From assembly GCA_900766735.1 (NCBI GenBank), contig CAAFWO010000002.1, positions 1-46,833 of the forward strand: 46,833 bases of DNA, in the 5' to 3' direction. The position numbers were made by a program, and so were the translations under genes. The notes below the pieces were generated by a model that saw only the letters and a list, made by a program, of their open reading frames with translations, was not told where the DNA came from and ran no database searches. This document shows, one piece after another, positions 6,821-15,811 of the stretch; the stretch's first letter is position 1; every line of letters starts with the position of its first letter. This stretch comes from Clostridia bacterium (GTDB lineage: Bacteria; Bacillota; Clostridia; CAKSNL01; HGM11501).

Positions 6821-7726
6821 ATGATATGTCCGAAGTGCGGAGCGGAGAATAAAAACGAAAGCAAATTCTGCAAGATGTGCGGAGCGGCTTTAGCCGAAAA
6901 GCCCGAGGAGAAGGCGGCGGTGAGCGTGCCTGCGGCCGAGGCAGAGGTGCAGACGGCGAATGAACCGGCAGAGAAGAAAACCGAGGCGGCAGCCCCCAAG
7001 CTTAAATTCACCGAGGAAGAGGATCTTCGCGGAAAGACCTCGCCTTTGGCTGTGAGAATGCAGGAAAAGTTTGACCGCGCCGACAAAAAGGTGCAGAAAA
7101 AATTAAAGCGCGGCAGGGTCTGGGCGTCGATAGCTATTATAATGACGGTTCTTTTCCTGTTGGAGAACGCGGCGATAGTCTCTTATGAGCTGGGCTATCT
7201 TGACGACTATATAAGCATTCCCGAGAAAAAGACGGAGGAGGAAGTTCCGCCTCCCGAACCGATCGCGGAGCCCGAGCCCGAAAAAACAGGCGCGGCGCGT
7301 TATGCTGGCGAATGGAGCTATAGCTATAAGCTCGAAAAATATCACGACGCGGACCTTTCGGGCAATTACGCAACGAAGACAGAGGAGATCGCCTCCTCCG
7401 GTAAAGCGGTGTTTACCGACATCGGCAACAACCACATGGCGGTCATGATAATCCCCTCGGAGATGACGGTGGACGGGGCGAGCGCCGAGATCGGCGCGAC
7501 TCCTGAGGCGTTTTCCGGCTGGTTCGACGGGACAAACATAGGTATACAGATGAAGGGCACGGAGCAGAAATTCTTTGCGCCCGGCGGAAGCGAGCCCATA
7601 ACGATCGAGATGCCGGTGTCCGAGGAAAACGGCATAAACGCCTCATTTTCAAAGACATATGACAAGACTGTCGGTGAGATGAATATGCGCTACGTCTTCA
7701 CGGTAAACTTTACGAAAAACCAATAA
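6821..7726 (+). CDS. zinc-ribbon membrane-anchored protein
   Basis: The protein starts at the ATG at 6821, preceded by GAAAGGAAG. An N-terminal double zinc ribbon (MICPKCGAENKNESKFCKMCG; C-x2-C at residues 3-6 and 18-21) is followed by an Ala/Glu/Lys-rich linker. A single membrane helix stands at about 105-125 (SIAIIMTVLFLLENAAIV). A proline/glutamate-rich stretch and an extracytoplasmic beta-rich domain of about 150 residues end the protein (GEWSYSYKLEKYHDADLSG). This architecture (cytoplasmic zinc ribbon, one membrane helix, outer sensing domain) is common in Clostridia; the partner is unknown. It is followed by a terminator, so it is probably monocistronic. Confidence 0.75.
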   Translation: MICPKCGAENKNESKFCKMCGAALAEKPEEKAAVSVPAAEAEVQTANEPAEKKTEAAAPKLKFTEEEDLRGKTSPLAVRMQEKFDRADKKVQKKLKRGRVWASIAIIMTVLFLLENAAIVSYELGYLDDYISIPEKKTEEEVPPPEPIAEPEPEKTGAARYAGEWSYSYKLEKYHDADLSGNYATKTEEIASSGKAVFTDIGNNHMAVMIIPSEMTVDGASAEIGATPEAFSGWFDGTNIGIQMKGTEQKFFAPGGSEPITIEMPVSEENGINASFSKTYDKTVGEMNMRYVFTVNFTKNQ

Positions 7727-7743
7727 AATATTGAAAATTTGTT

Positions 7744-7780
7744 TCCGGCCGAAGGATATTTTTCGGTCGGATTTGTTTTT
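7744..7780 (+). terminator. intrinsic terminator after the zinc-ribbon gene
   Basis: TCCGGCCGAA pairs with TTCGGTCGGA (one G-T pair) across an eight-base loop, followed by TTTGTTTTT. Confidence 0.75.
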
Positions 7781-7793
7781 ATTTAAAAAACGC

Positions 7794-7822
7794 TTGACTT
7801 TATTCACGGGCTCTGTTATATT
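7794..7822 (+). promoter_or_regulatory. promoter of the ABC transporter-DUF1854 operon
   Basis: TTGACT and TATATT are separated by 17 bases, about 60 bases before the ATG at 7882. Confidence 0.65.
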
Positions 7823-7881
7823 GTACAAAAAAACGATAAGGTTTGGGAGAATTTCTCCTACGCTGAACCGAGGTGTTTTAT

Positions 7882-10128
7882 ATGACAAACTTTGATTCAC
7901 TGCTTATAAACAAGGAAGCTCCCGAAAGGTTTTGGGAGCTTATAAGCCCATATCAGAGCGAGGATGAGCCACTGCTTTTCGCGGTGATGGTGGACCTTGA
8001 CCTTAATGCGCATTACGGTCAGGGCGCTGTTGTCGTCGGAAAGAAGGGCTTTTTTGTTCTCGATATTGAAAAGGGCACGGTAAAAGAGTTCGCTTTTTCC
8101 GATATTAAAAGCTCTAAGATAAAGCGTATGTACTCAAACGCTTATCTGGAGATTGAAAAAAAGAGCGGAGAAAAAGAGATCGTGATCCGATTCACCTTCT
8201 CCGCCGCTTCGCTGATGGATATGACATCGAAATTCATATCGTCTGTCGCGGGCGGAAACGATGTTGAGGGCGAAATGCACGTCATCCGCGGAACATACGA
8301 AAAGCTTATGTGCGTGTGCCCCAAATGCGGAAGAACGCTTCTGCACCCCGGCGCTCCGTGCATCAAGTGCCAGTCAAAGGGCAAGATATTCAAAAAATTC
8401 GCGCCTTATGTTGCGCCCGAAAAGTGGAGCCTTTTGGGGTGCTTTGCGATAATTCTTATCATGGCGGCAATCCAGCTTGTTCCGCCTTATACGACGAAGA
8501 TGATAATTGACGACATCATTCCCAGGGGCGCTTCGGCAAAGCTCGGCCTTTTGGTTTTTGTGATGCTCATCTGCTACATAATTCACTATTCGCTTGCGTC
8601 GCTTTTGAGCTATACACTTTGCAAGTCCGGCGGCCGCATAGTAGTGCGGTTGAGAAACGACGTTTACAAAAAGGCGCAGTACCTTCCCATGAAGTTTTAC
8701 GACAAGACCGCGACAGGCCAGGTCATCAACCGAATCGGAGGAGACACGGCAACGATACAGAATTTCATCATCAATATCGCGCGTGACGCGGTAAATCAGC
8801 TTATTTTGCTTTTTGGAATCATCGTTATCATGGCGGTGATGAACTGGAAGCTGACGCTTATTTCGCTCATTCCCGTTCCGCTCGTCGTTATCGGCGGAAA
8901 GATGTTTGCGAAAAAGGTTGCTCCTATGTACAGGAGAATCTGGAGAAAATGGGCTTCGGTCACTTCCGTGCTGACGGACAGTATTCCCTGCATCAGAGTC
9001 GTTAAGGCGTTTTCCGGCGAGCAACGCGCCGTCAAAAAATTCGAAAGCTATAACGACGAATGGTATAAGACGACGGTAAAGACGGGGCGTATCACATCGG
9101 CCTACCCCAATATTTTAGCGTTCTTAATGACTATCGGAACGCTCACGATCTGGGCGGTCGGCGGTCAGTGGGCGATGCACGAGACCTTCGGGCTGACCCC
9201 CGGCATATTGGTATCATTCATTTCATACACTTCGATGTTCTACACGCCCGTGAGATATTTCGCGTCGATCGGCGACTCGTATCAGTCGGCACTCTCATCT
9301 GTCGAGAGAATCATGGATATTATAGACGCGGAACCCGAATATAATATTGAAGACGCGAAAAAGCCCGAGCATATCAGGGGCGAGATCGAGTTTAAGAACG
9401 TCAACTTCTCGTTTGACAAGACGAAAAAGGTGCTCTCCGACATTAACTTTAAGATCAATGCCGGCGACATTGTCGGCATTGTCGGGACGACGGGAAGCGG
9501 AAAGTCCACGCTTATCAACCTTCTGATGCGCTATTATGACGGATATTCCGGACGGATCACGGTTGACGGCGAGGACATCAGAAATATTGACATTCAGTGC
9601 TACAGACAGCACATCGGCTATGTTCAGCAGGAGCCGATGATGTTTTCGGACACCATCTATAACAACATCGCCTACGGAGACCCGAACGCGGGCCCCGAGG
9701 CAGTTATGCACGCGGCGGACGTGGCGAACGCGCATGGCTTTATCGTGACTCAGCCGGACGCATACGATTCCATGCTCGGCGAGCGCGGCGTCGGCTTATC
9801 CGGCGGTGAAAAGCAGAGAATTTCCATCGCGAGGGCGATTCTTAAAAACCCGGCGATTATGATCTTTGACGAGGCGACCGCGGCGGTCGACTCCGAAACG
9901 GAGGAGCTCATCCAGAAGGCGATCGACCGCCTTATAAGCGGGAGGACGACGCTCATGATCGCTCACAGACTTTCGACATTGAGAAAGGCAAACCGCATTT
10001 TGGTTGTCGATAACGGAAAGATAATCGAAAACGGAAGCCACGAGGAGCTTATGGCGAAAAAGGGCAAATACTATAAGCTCATTAAAATTCAGTCGCTCTC
10101 ATCGCGCTCGGACGCGGTGTTTGACTAA
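7882..10128 (+). CDS. ABC exporter with N-terminal PH-like domain and zinc ribbon
   Basis: This 748-residue half-transporter starts at 7882, with GAGGTG seven bases upstream. Residues about 30-130 look like a PH/GRAM-like beta domain (GAVVVGKKGFFVLDIEKG). A C-x2-C...C-x2-C zinc ribbon lies near 143-160 (CPKCGRTLLHPGAPCIKC). A type-1 exporter membrane domain follows (about 180-470). The ATPase domain has Walker A GTTGSGKST near 535, signature LSGGEKQR near 640 and Walker B IMIFDEA near 658. The next gene is DUF1854, a pair known from genomes where the transporter is called cyanophycin-metabolism-associated. No cyanophycin gene is in the window, so the substrate is open. Confidence 0.88.
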   Translation: MTNFDSLLINKEAPERFWELISPYQSEDEPLLFAVMVDLDLNAHYGQGAVVVGKKGFFVLDIEKGTVKEFAFSDIKSSKIKRMYSNAYLEIEKKSGEKEIVIRFTFSAASLMDMTSKFISSVAGGNDVEGEMHVIRGTYEKLMCVCPKCGRTLLHPGAPCIKCQSKGKIFKKFAPYVAPEKWSLLGCFAIILIMAAIQLVPPYTTKMIIDDIIPRGASAKLGLLVFVMLICYIIHYSLASLLSYTLCKSGGRIVVRLRNDVYKKAQYLPMKFYDKTATGQVINRIGGDTATIQNFIINIARDAVNQLILLFGIIVIMAVMNWKLTLISLIPVPLVVIGGKMFAKKVAPMYRRIWRKWASVTSVLTDSIPCIRVVKAFSGEQRAVKKFESYNDEWYKTTVKTGRITSAYPNILAFLMTIGTLTIWAVGGQWAMHETFGLTPGILVSFISYTSMFYTPVRYFASIGDSYQSALSSVERIMDIIDAEPEYNIEDAKKPEHIRGEIEFKNVNFSFDKTKKVLSDINFKINAGDIVGIVGTTGSGKSTLINLLMRYYDGYSGRITVDGEDIRNIDIQCYRQHIGYVQQEPMMFSDTIYNNIAYGDPNAGPEAVMHAADVANAHGFIVTQPDAYDSMLGERGVGLSGGEKQRISIARAILKNPAIMIFDEATAAVDSETEELIQKAIDRLISGRTTLMIAHRLSTLRKANRILVVDNGKIIENGSHEELMAKKGKYYKLIKIQSLSSRSDAVFD

Positions 10129-10141
10129 AGGAGGTTTTAAT

Positions 10142-10630
10142 ATGGGAAGACTTTATATTAATTCCGACGAGGCTAAGATCACGCACGGCGACGCATACAC
10201 CGTTAATTTGGAGCTTTTCGGCGGCGGTAAATATGAAAATTTAGAGCCGAGATGCTTATTTCCGATAACCGGACCTGGCAGATACATTAGCCTTCTGACC
10301 GATAAAAATGAGGAAATCGCGGTCATAAGAAATGTTGATAACTTAATGCCGGCATCAAAAAAGGTCATAAATGAGGTCTTAAAGGAATATTATCTCATTC
10401 CTAAAATCACAAGAATCCTTGACAGAAGCGAAAAATATGGTATACTAAAATGGACGGCGGACACCGACAGGGGTGAGAGAGAGATTGAGATTACTCACCG
10501 CCAGAGCGATATTAAGGTGATATATTCGCGCAGGGTCTTAATAAAGGACTCGTCGGATAACCGCTATGAGATTCCGGACTATGAGGAGCTTGACGCAAAG
10601 AGCCTTAAAAAGATCGCATCTGATTTATAA
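10142..10630 (+). CDS. DUF1854 family protein, partner of the ABC exporter
   Basis: The gene starts at the ATG at 10142, after a near-perfect AAAGGAGG, 13 bases after the transporter gene. The 162-residue product shows the DUF1854 pattern: a beta-rich N-terminus with CLFPITGPGRYISLLTD, a helix VINEVLKEYYLIPKITRIL, then YGILKWTADTDRGEREIEI and RVLIKDSSDNRYEIPDYEELD. It is soluble, without signal peptide. The family is recurrently encoded next to ABC exporters of the preceding type and presumably modulates them; its mechanism is unknown. Confidence 0.85.
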   Translation: MGRLYINSDEAKITHGDAYTVNLELFGGGKYENLEPRCLFPITGPGRYISLLTDKNEEIAVIRNVDNLMPASKKVINEVLKEYYLIPKITRILDRSEKYGILKWTADTDRGEREIEITHRQSDIKVIYSRRVLIKDSSDNRYEIPDYEELDAKSLKKIASDL

Positions 10631-10646
10631 TAATGGAGGGGAAAAT

Positions 10647-10964
10647 ATGAAACTCGTATTGGCAGTGGTAAACAATGACGACAGCGCCATCGTGACAAGC
10701 GCGCTGACAGGTGAAGGCTTTTTTGTCACGACCTTAAGCACGACGGGAGGGTTTTTGATGTCCGGAAACCGAGCTTTACTGATCGGAACAGAGGACGACA
10801 AGATCCAAAAAATAAAAGAGCTTTTGGCAAAATACTGCTCCACGAGAGTTCAGAAGACTCCCCAACTTGGCAAAGGGCTGAACAACGGCAGCATCGCCGA
10901 AGAGGTCACGGTCGGCGGAGCAACATATTTTGTTTTGGATGTTGACGAGTTCGGAAAAGTCTGA
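10647..10964 (+). CDS. darA: P-II-like cyclic di-AMP receptor
   Basis: The 105-residue protein starts MKLVLAVVNNDDSAIVTSAL and has the compact ferredoxin-like fold sequence of the PII-like c-di-AMP receptor family (DarA/PstA/CdaR, formerly DUF970). The loops GEGFFVTTLSTTGGFLMSGN and LLIGTEDDKIQKI are typical. GGAGGGG precedes the ATG. In Bacillota this protein binds c-di-AMP in the cytosol; its output partner is poorly defined. It is 16 bases downstream of the DUF1854 gene and is followed by a terminator, so the three may form one transcript. Confidence 0.9.
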   Translation: MKLVLAVVNNDDSAIVTSALTGEGFFVTTLSTTGGFLMSGNRALLIGTEDDKIQKIKELLAKYCSTRVQKTPQLGKGLNNGSIAEEVTVGGATYFVLDVDEFGKV

Positions 10965-10968
10965 AGTT

Positions 10969-10995
10969 AACGCTCCCTAACTTGGGAGCGTTTTT
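10969..10995 (+). terminator. intrinsic terminator between darA and feoA
   Basis: AACGCTCCC pairs with GGGAGCGTT, followed by TTTTT. The feoA start lies 15 bases further, so some transcription may read through into feoAB. Confidence 0.8.
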
Positions 10996-11010
10996 CTATG
11001 GAGGAAGAGA

Positions 11011-11235
11011 ATGAACTTAAAAGAAGCTACGGTCGGGCGAAATTACCGTGTTATCAAAATTACATCGCCCGAGGACACGGAAAGAAGACTCGAAACGCTC
11101 GGGATAACCGAGGAATCCTGCCTTTCGGTGCTTGGAAAAAAACGGTGCGGCACCGTTATCGTTAAGTCGCGCGGAACGCGGTTTGCGCTCGGATATAAAA
11201 TTGCCGAAAATATTATGATTGAGAGGGCAAAGTGA
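11011..11235 (+). CDS. feoA: FeoA ferrous iron transport accessory protein
   Basis: The 74-residue SH3-like protein has the FeoA order of elements: an N-terminal MNLKEATVGRNYRVIKI, the segment TERRLETLGITEESCLSVL and a C-terminal strand FALGYKIAENIMIE. It acts with FeoB in Fe(II) uptake at the cytoplasmic face of the membrane. GGAGGAAGAG precedes the start. Its stop overlaps the feoB start (TGATG). No Fur box could be fixed in the very short upstream region, which is mostly taken by the darA terminator. Confidence 0.9.
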   Translation: MNLKEATVGRNYRVIKITSPEDTERRLETLGITEESCLSVLGKKRCGTVIVKSRGTRFALGYKIAENIMIERAK

Positions 11236-13235
11236 TGGAAAAAGATCTTCATGTTGCCTTTGTCGGCAACCCGAACTGCGGAAAGACTTCGCTTTTTAAC
11301 GCATATACCGGTGCGAAGCTCAAGGTCGCGAACTGGCCGGGAGTTACGGTCGAGAAAAAGGAAGGCGCGCTCGCTTATCACGACAATGTGTTCAAACTTG
11401 TCGACCTTCCGGGAACATACAGCTTAACCTGCTACACGATGGAGGAAACGCTGACGCGCCGCTACATATTGGACGACGATGTGGACGTTATCGTGGATGT
11501 GGCGGATGCTTCGCACCTGGAGCGCAACTTATATCTGACGCTTCAGCTGATTGAGCTCGGAAAGCCGGTCGTTTTGGCACTTAATATGATGGACATCGTC
11601 TCCGAACGCGGAATGGAGATCGACATGCACCGCCTTCCGGAAATGCTGGGTATCCCCGTAATTCCGGTTTCGGCGCGCAAAAAGACCGGGCTTGACATTT
11701 TGATGCATGCCGTGGCGCACCACAAGGGCAACCAAAAGCCGGTCACGGAGCACCAGCACACGCAGTCGGGCAAACACTCTGAGTATGTTATGGTGTATTC
11801 CGATGAGGTGGAGGACGTTATTGACACGGTTGGCGCGGTGGTGAAAAAGTCACGCCCGGAGATTAAAAATCCCAGATGGTACGCCATCAAAATCTTGGAG
11901 GGCGACGGCGAGATCACCGCGGAATTTGCCGACGCGCTTTCCGGAATTCCCTATACTGGTTACGAGAAAAGAATGATAAACGAAAAATACGCGTTTATCG
12001 AAGAGATAATGGACGAGGTCATGGTCGGCAAGAGCAAAAAAGAGGAGTCGACCGACAGGATTGATAAATATCTGACCGGGAAATGGACGGGACTGCCCAT
12101 ATTTTTCGGGATCATGGCGCTTGTGTTTATTCTGACCTTCACCGTGGGCGACGCTATAAAGGCGTGGTTTGAATACGGGCTTTCCCTGATTTCGGCGGTT
12201 GCCGAATCGATCTTAAATTCACTCGGCGCGGGCGAGATGGTAAAAAGCCTGGTGCTTTCGGGCATCATCACCGGGGTCGGCGGAATATTAACATTCCTGC
12301 CGAACATTTTCATTTTGTTTTTGGCGCTCGCAATTTTGGAGGATTCGGGATATATGGCGCACGTCGCATATGTTATGGACTCCGTAATGGGCAAAATCGG
12401 CCTTTCGGGAAGGGCGTTCATTCCGATGCTCTTGGGCTTCGGCTGCTCTGTGCCTGCCGTCATGGCCTCCCGTGCGCTTGAGGACGAGTCGGACAAGTTA
12501 AGGACGATTCTGGTCACACCATTTATGTCGTGCAGCGCGAGACTGCCGATATACGTCATATTTTCAGAGCTGTTCTTTCCCGAACATGCCGTCATTTGCG
12601 CCCTTTCGATGTATATTATAGGAATTGTCGTTGCGGTGTTCATCGCATTTTTGCTCGGCAAGGTCAAGAGAGGCGCGAAAGTGGGAATGCTTTTGATCGA
12701 GCTTCCCGAATACAAGCGGCCGAACGGGAGAACCATCTGGATATATGTGACCGAGAAAATCAAGGATTATCTCACCAAAGCCGGGACGACGATATTCATA
12801 GCGTCCGTCATTGTGTGGGCTGTGCTTAATTTCGGCCCGGGCGGATACACCGGAGGCGATATGTCAAAAAGCTTCGGGCGCTATATCGGCGAACTTTTGA
12901 CGGGCGTGTTAAAGCCAGCGGGTCTCGGCTATTGGCAGATCGTTGTCGCGCTCATTTCGGGAATCGCGGCAAAGGAGGTCGTTGTTACGAGTATCGGAGT
13001 GCTTTGCGGCGGAAACGTTTACTCCGTTCTCACCTCGCTCGGATTTACGAGCGTTTCGGCATATGCGTTTATGGTGTTCTGCCTTTTATATGTTCCGTGC
13101 GTTGCGACAATCGCGACGATAAAGAACGAAACAAAGTCGGCAAAATACGCGGCGTTTGCTGTCGTGATGCAGCTTATGACGGCCTATATCGCGGCGGTGA
13201 TAGTCTATAACGTCGGCAATTTAATCGTAAAATAA
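11235..13235 (+). CDS. feoB: FeoB ferrous iron transporter
   Basis: The 666-residue protein has an N-terminal G domain with G1 GNPNCGKT (about residues 11-18), the switch region WPGVTVEKKEG, G3 DLPGTY (about 56) and G4 NMMD (about 117). A helical guanine-dissociation-inhibitor-like region follows, then two Gate domains: GYMAHVAYVMDSVMGKIG, FIPMLLGFGCSVPAVMASR, SCSARLPIYVIF and ALISGIAAKEVVVTSIGV. It transports Fe(II) across the cytoplasmic membrane. The ATG at 11235 overlaps the feoA stop; a GTG at 11232 is possible. No feoC follows. Confidence 0.95.
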   Translation: MEKDLHVAFVGNPNCGKTSLFNAYTGAKLKVANWPGVTVEKKEGALAYHDNVFKLVDLPGTYSLTCYTMEETLTRRYILDDDVDVIVDVADASHLERNLYLTLQLIELGKPVVLALNMMDIVSERGMEIDMHRLPEMLGIPVIPVSARKKTGLDILMHAVAHHKGNQKPVTEHQHTQSGKHSEYVMVYSDEVEDVIDTVGAVVKKSRPEIKNPRWYAIKILEGDGEITAEFADALSGIPYTGYEKRMINEKYAFIEEIMDEVMVGKSKKEESTDRIDKYLTGKWTGLPIFFGIMALVFILTFTVGDAIKAWFEYGLSLISAVAESILNSLGAGEMVKSLVLSGIITGVGGILTFLPNIFILFLALAILEDSGYMAHVAYVMDSVMGKIGLSGRAFIPMLLGFGCSVPAVMASRALEDESDKLRTILVTPFMSCSARLPIYVIFSELFFPEHAVICALSMYIIGIVVAVFIAFLLGKVKRGAKVGMLLIELPEYKRPNGRTIWIYVTEKIKDYLTKAGTTIFIASVIVWAVLNFGPGGYTGGDMSKSFGRYIGELLTGVLKPAGLGYWQIVVALISGIAAKEVVVTSIGVLCGGNVYSVLTSLGFTSVSAYAFMVFCLLYVPCVATIATIKNETKSAKYAAFAVVMQLMTAYIAAVIVYNVGNLIVK

Positions 13236-13280
13236 AAAATGCCCGGCCGGCCCGTGATAAGAAAGTATCGGTTTTGCGAA

Positions 13281-13314
13281 AAAAGCACTGTAACATTAAT
13301 GCTACAGTGCTTTT
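13281..13314. terminator. bidirectional terminator between feoB and recD2
   Basis: AAAAGCACTGTA and TACAGTGCTTTT form a 12-bp stem with T-runs on both strands, between two convergent genes. Confidence 0.85.
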
Positions 13315-13352
13315 ATGACGTTACTGTTTTAGGCTTTTTGTGCGTTGCTGTT

Positions 13353-15554
13353 TTACAAAAAATCGGCTATCCTGTCCGTCAACGCAGAATAGCGGCGCTG
13401 CTCTATCGTGTTATGAACCATAAATTCCGCCGCCTCGGAAACGCCGACAAGGACCACAAGAGTCTTCGCACGGGTGACAGCGGTATAGAAAAGGTTTTTC
13501 GTCATCAGCTGGGGCGCGCATTTGTGGAGCGGCATGATAACGCACTCAAATTCGCTTCCCTGGCTTTTGTGAACGGTGATGGCATATGAAAGCGTTAAGT
13601 TTTTGAGCTTTTCAAAGCTGTATAAGGCGCGGCGGTTATCGTCGAAAAGCACGGTCACGGCGCGGCTGTGCCTGTCGATCTTAATTATACGTCCCATGTC
13701 TCCGTTGAAAATGCCGCTGCCCTCCTCGCCGTTTTTTGTCCACTCCATGTCATAGTCGTTCTCGGTCTGCATAACCTTGTCTCCGTCGCGGAAGATAAAT
13801 TCGCCGAAGCGCATCTCCGCTTTCTCACGCGAGGGAGGATTGAGCTCCGCCTGAAGGCGTGAATTTAAATAGACCGTTCCGATGAGGGACTTTTTCGTCG
13901 GCGAAATGACCTGAATATCGGTCATCGGGTCGAAATGATATTTATTTTTGAGCCTTGTCCCGGCGAGCGATACGATCGCGTCCGCTATCGAGGCCGGAGT
14001 CGGCCGCGTTACAAGGTAAAAGTCGTTGTCCGCCTTGTTAAAATAGGGCGTTTCGCCGTCGTTTATCTTGTGGGCGTTCAAAACGATCATACTTTCTGCC
14101 GCCTGGCGGTAAATGTGAGTGAGCTTTAATGTCGGAAAGCCCTCGCTCTCGATAATATCGCGAAGGACAGACCCGGCGCCGACGGAGGGGAGCTGGTCGG
14201 CATCGCCCAAAAGAATAAGCCCCGTTCCGGGCGCGATCGCCGCGGTCAGACAGCGCATTAAAAGCGTGTCCACCATACTCATCTCGTCGACTATGATATA
14301 GTCCGAATCTATCGGGTTTTTCTCGTTGCGCGAGAAGGATAGGCTGTCTCCGCCGGAAAAATCTGTTTCCAAAAGGCGGTGAATGGTCTTGGCCTCGGCA
14401 CCGCAGGAGTCGGTCATCCTCTTGGCCGCGCGTCCCGTGGGAGCGGCGAGCTGATAGGTCGCCCCGAGCGAATCAAGGCAGTCCAATATCGTTTTGATTA
14501 TCGTCGTTTTTCCTGTTCCGGGGCCGCCGGTGATGACGGTGATACCGCCGTATACCGCGGTCTTGACCGCGGTCTTTTGCTCCTCGGAGAGCGTGATATT
14601 ATTTTTTTCCTCCGAAAGTCTGATTATTTTGTCAAGGCGCGAAAGCTCCTTTTCCGTCGGCGTTCTCACCATGGAAACGAGCTTTTTTGCGATGGAGCGC
14701 TCCGCATTGTAATATGCGGCGAGCTGATAGCACTTTCCCTCGTCGTAGGAATTGAAGGCAAAAAGCTCATTTTCCTTTAAAAGGTGGACATAGGCGTTCT
14801 CGATAACGTCCTCATCGGCACCTAAAAGGCGCAAGGCATATTCTGTCAGACGCGACTCGGGAACGAAAGTGTGCCCCATCTGCGACGCGACGGTGATAAG
14901 CACATGGCGGATGCCGCTTTTCACCCTTCTTAAGTCCGCCCCTTCAATATTTAAGGTCTTTGCGATCTTGTCCGCCGTTTCAAAGCCGATGCCCGGAACG
15001 CGGTCGCAGAGGATATAGGGGTTCTCCTCGATCTGCTCCACCGCGCCTGGGCCTAAAATTTTGTGAACGCGCATCGAAAGCTCAACGGAAACCGAGTACG
15101 GCCTTAAAAACATAATGGTCTGCTGAACGCGGCGCTTTTCGATAAACGATGTGTGTATCTGAGAGGCCTTGGCCGGGGTGATGCCCTTTATTTTCGTGAG
15201 CTTTTCAGGCTCCGACGCGATTATATCGAGCGTTTCCTCGCCGAAGGTCTGAACGATCTTTTTCGCCGTCGCCTCGCCGATTCCCTTTATCACGCCGGAG
15301 GAAAGATACATTAAGATCGAGCCGATTTTTTTCGGCATCACACGCTCGAACGTTTCGACAGCGAACTGCTCGCCGTACGAAGGGTTCATAACCGTCGATC
15401 CGGTTAAGCGAACCTCCTCACCGACGGAAAGGCCGGGCATACACCCGACCGCGCATATTAAAATGCCGTTTGACGAAACGTCGCAAACGGTGTAGCCGTT
15501 GCTCTCGTTGGAAAACGTGATGTGCTCGACCGTTCCCTCCAAAACCTCTGCCAA
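13353..15554 (-). CDS. recD2: RecD2 (RecD-like) SF1B DNA helicase
   Basis: The 733-residue protein has the RecD2 layout: an N-terminal OB-like part (about 1-70), tandem helix-hairpin-helix motifs (VIKGIGEATAKKIV, LTKIKGITPAKASQI, VPGIGFETADKIA), then a helicase core with Walker A GGPGTGKTT near 345. Motif Ia is LAAPTGRAAKRM, motif II IIVDEMSMVD, motif III LILLGDADQLPSVGAG, and the C-terminal part has AITVHKSQGSEF and YTAVTRAK. RecD2 is a 5'-3' helicase that acts in replication-fork and repair processes without RecBC. The start is TTG at 15554, with AGAGGGGG upstream and no better ATG. Confidence 0.93.
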   Translation of the reverse strand: MAEVLEGTVEHITFSNESNGYTVCDVSSNGILICAVGCMPGLSVGEEVRLTGSTVMNPSYGEQFAVETFERVMPKKIGSILMYLSSGVIKGIGEATAKKIVQTFGEETLDIIASEPEKLTKIKGITPAKASQIHTSFIEKRRVQQTIMFLRPYSVSVELSMRVHKILGPGAVEQIEENPYILCDRVPGIGFETADKIAKTLNIEGADLRRVKSGIRHVLITVASQMGHTFVPESRLTEYALRLLGADEDVIENAYVHLLKENELFAFNSYDEGKCYQLAAYYNAERSIAKKLVSMVRTPTEKELSRLDKIIRLSEEKNNITLSEEQKTAVKTAVYGGITVITGGPGTGKTTIIKTILDCLDSLGATYQLAAPTGRAAKRMTDSCGAEAKTIHRLLETDFSGGDSLSFSRNEKNPIDSDYIIVDEMSMVDTLLMRCLTAAIAPGTGLILLGDADQLPSVGAGSVLRDIIESEGFPTLKLTHIYRQAAESMIVLNAHKINDGETPYFNKADNDFYLVTRPTPASIADAIVSLAGTRLKNKYHFDPMTDIQVISPTKKSLIGTVYLNSRLQAELNPPSREKAEMRFGEFIFRDGDKVMQTENDYDMEWTKNGEEGSGIFNGDMGRIIKIDRHSRAVTVLFDDNRRALYSFEKLKNLTLSYAITVHKSQGSEFECVIMPLHKCAPQLMTKNLFYTAVTRAKTLVVLVGVSEAAEFMVHNTIEQRRYSALTDRIADFL

Positions 15555-15572
15555 AAAATGACCCCCTCTTGA

Positions 15573-15779
15573 TCATAAGTAATCCTTAAAGTCAGAAAGC
15601 TCTCCTTTTTCATCAATCACATAAAGACTGCCGAAGCCCGACAGTCTTGAAGAAAATATGTATATATCAAGGTCTTTTGCCTCATCCATTGTAATAAAAG
15701 AGTCGGGCATAGTCCTTTTTATATCCGAAAGCATAATTAAAAACGATGAAAGTAAAAGTGCAATGACTGTTAGTATCAT
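15573..15779 (-). CDS. small single-pass membrane protein
   Basis: The 68-residue protein begins with a membrane helix (MILTVIALLLSSFLIMLSD) and continues with a soluble part (MDEAKDLDIYIFSSRLSGF, LYVIDEKGELSDFKDYL). GGGTGATATA precedes the ATG. The family is unknown; it lies between recD2 and a membrane gene on the same strand, 18 bases before recD2, so it may be co-transcribed with recD2. Confidence 0.5.
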   Translation of the reverse strand: MILTVIALLLSSFLIMLSDIKRTMPDSFITMDEAKDLDIYIFSSRLSGFGSLYVIDEKGELSDFKDYL

Positions 15780-15811
15780 TATATCACCCTACTTCATTTT
15801 ATGCAAGGGGG

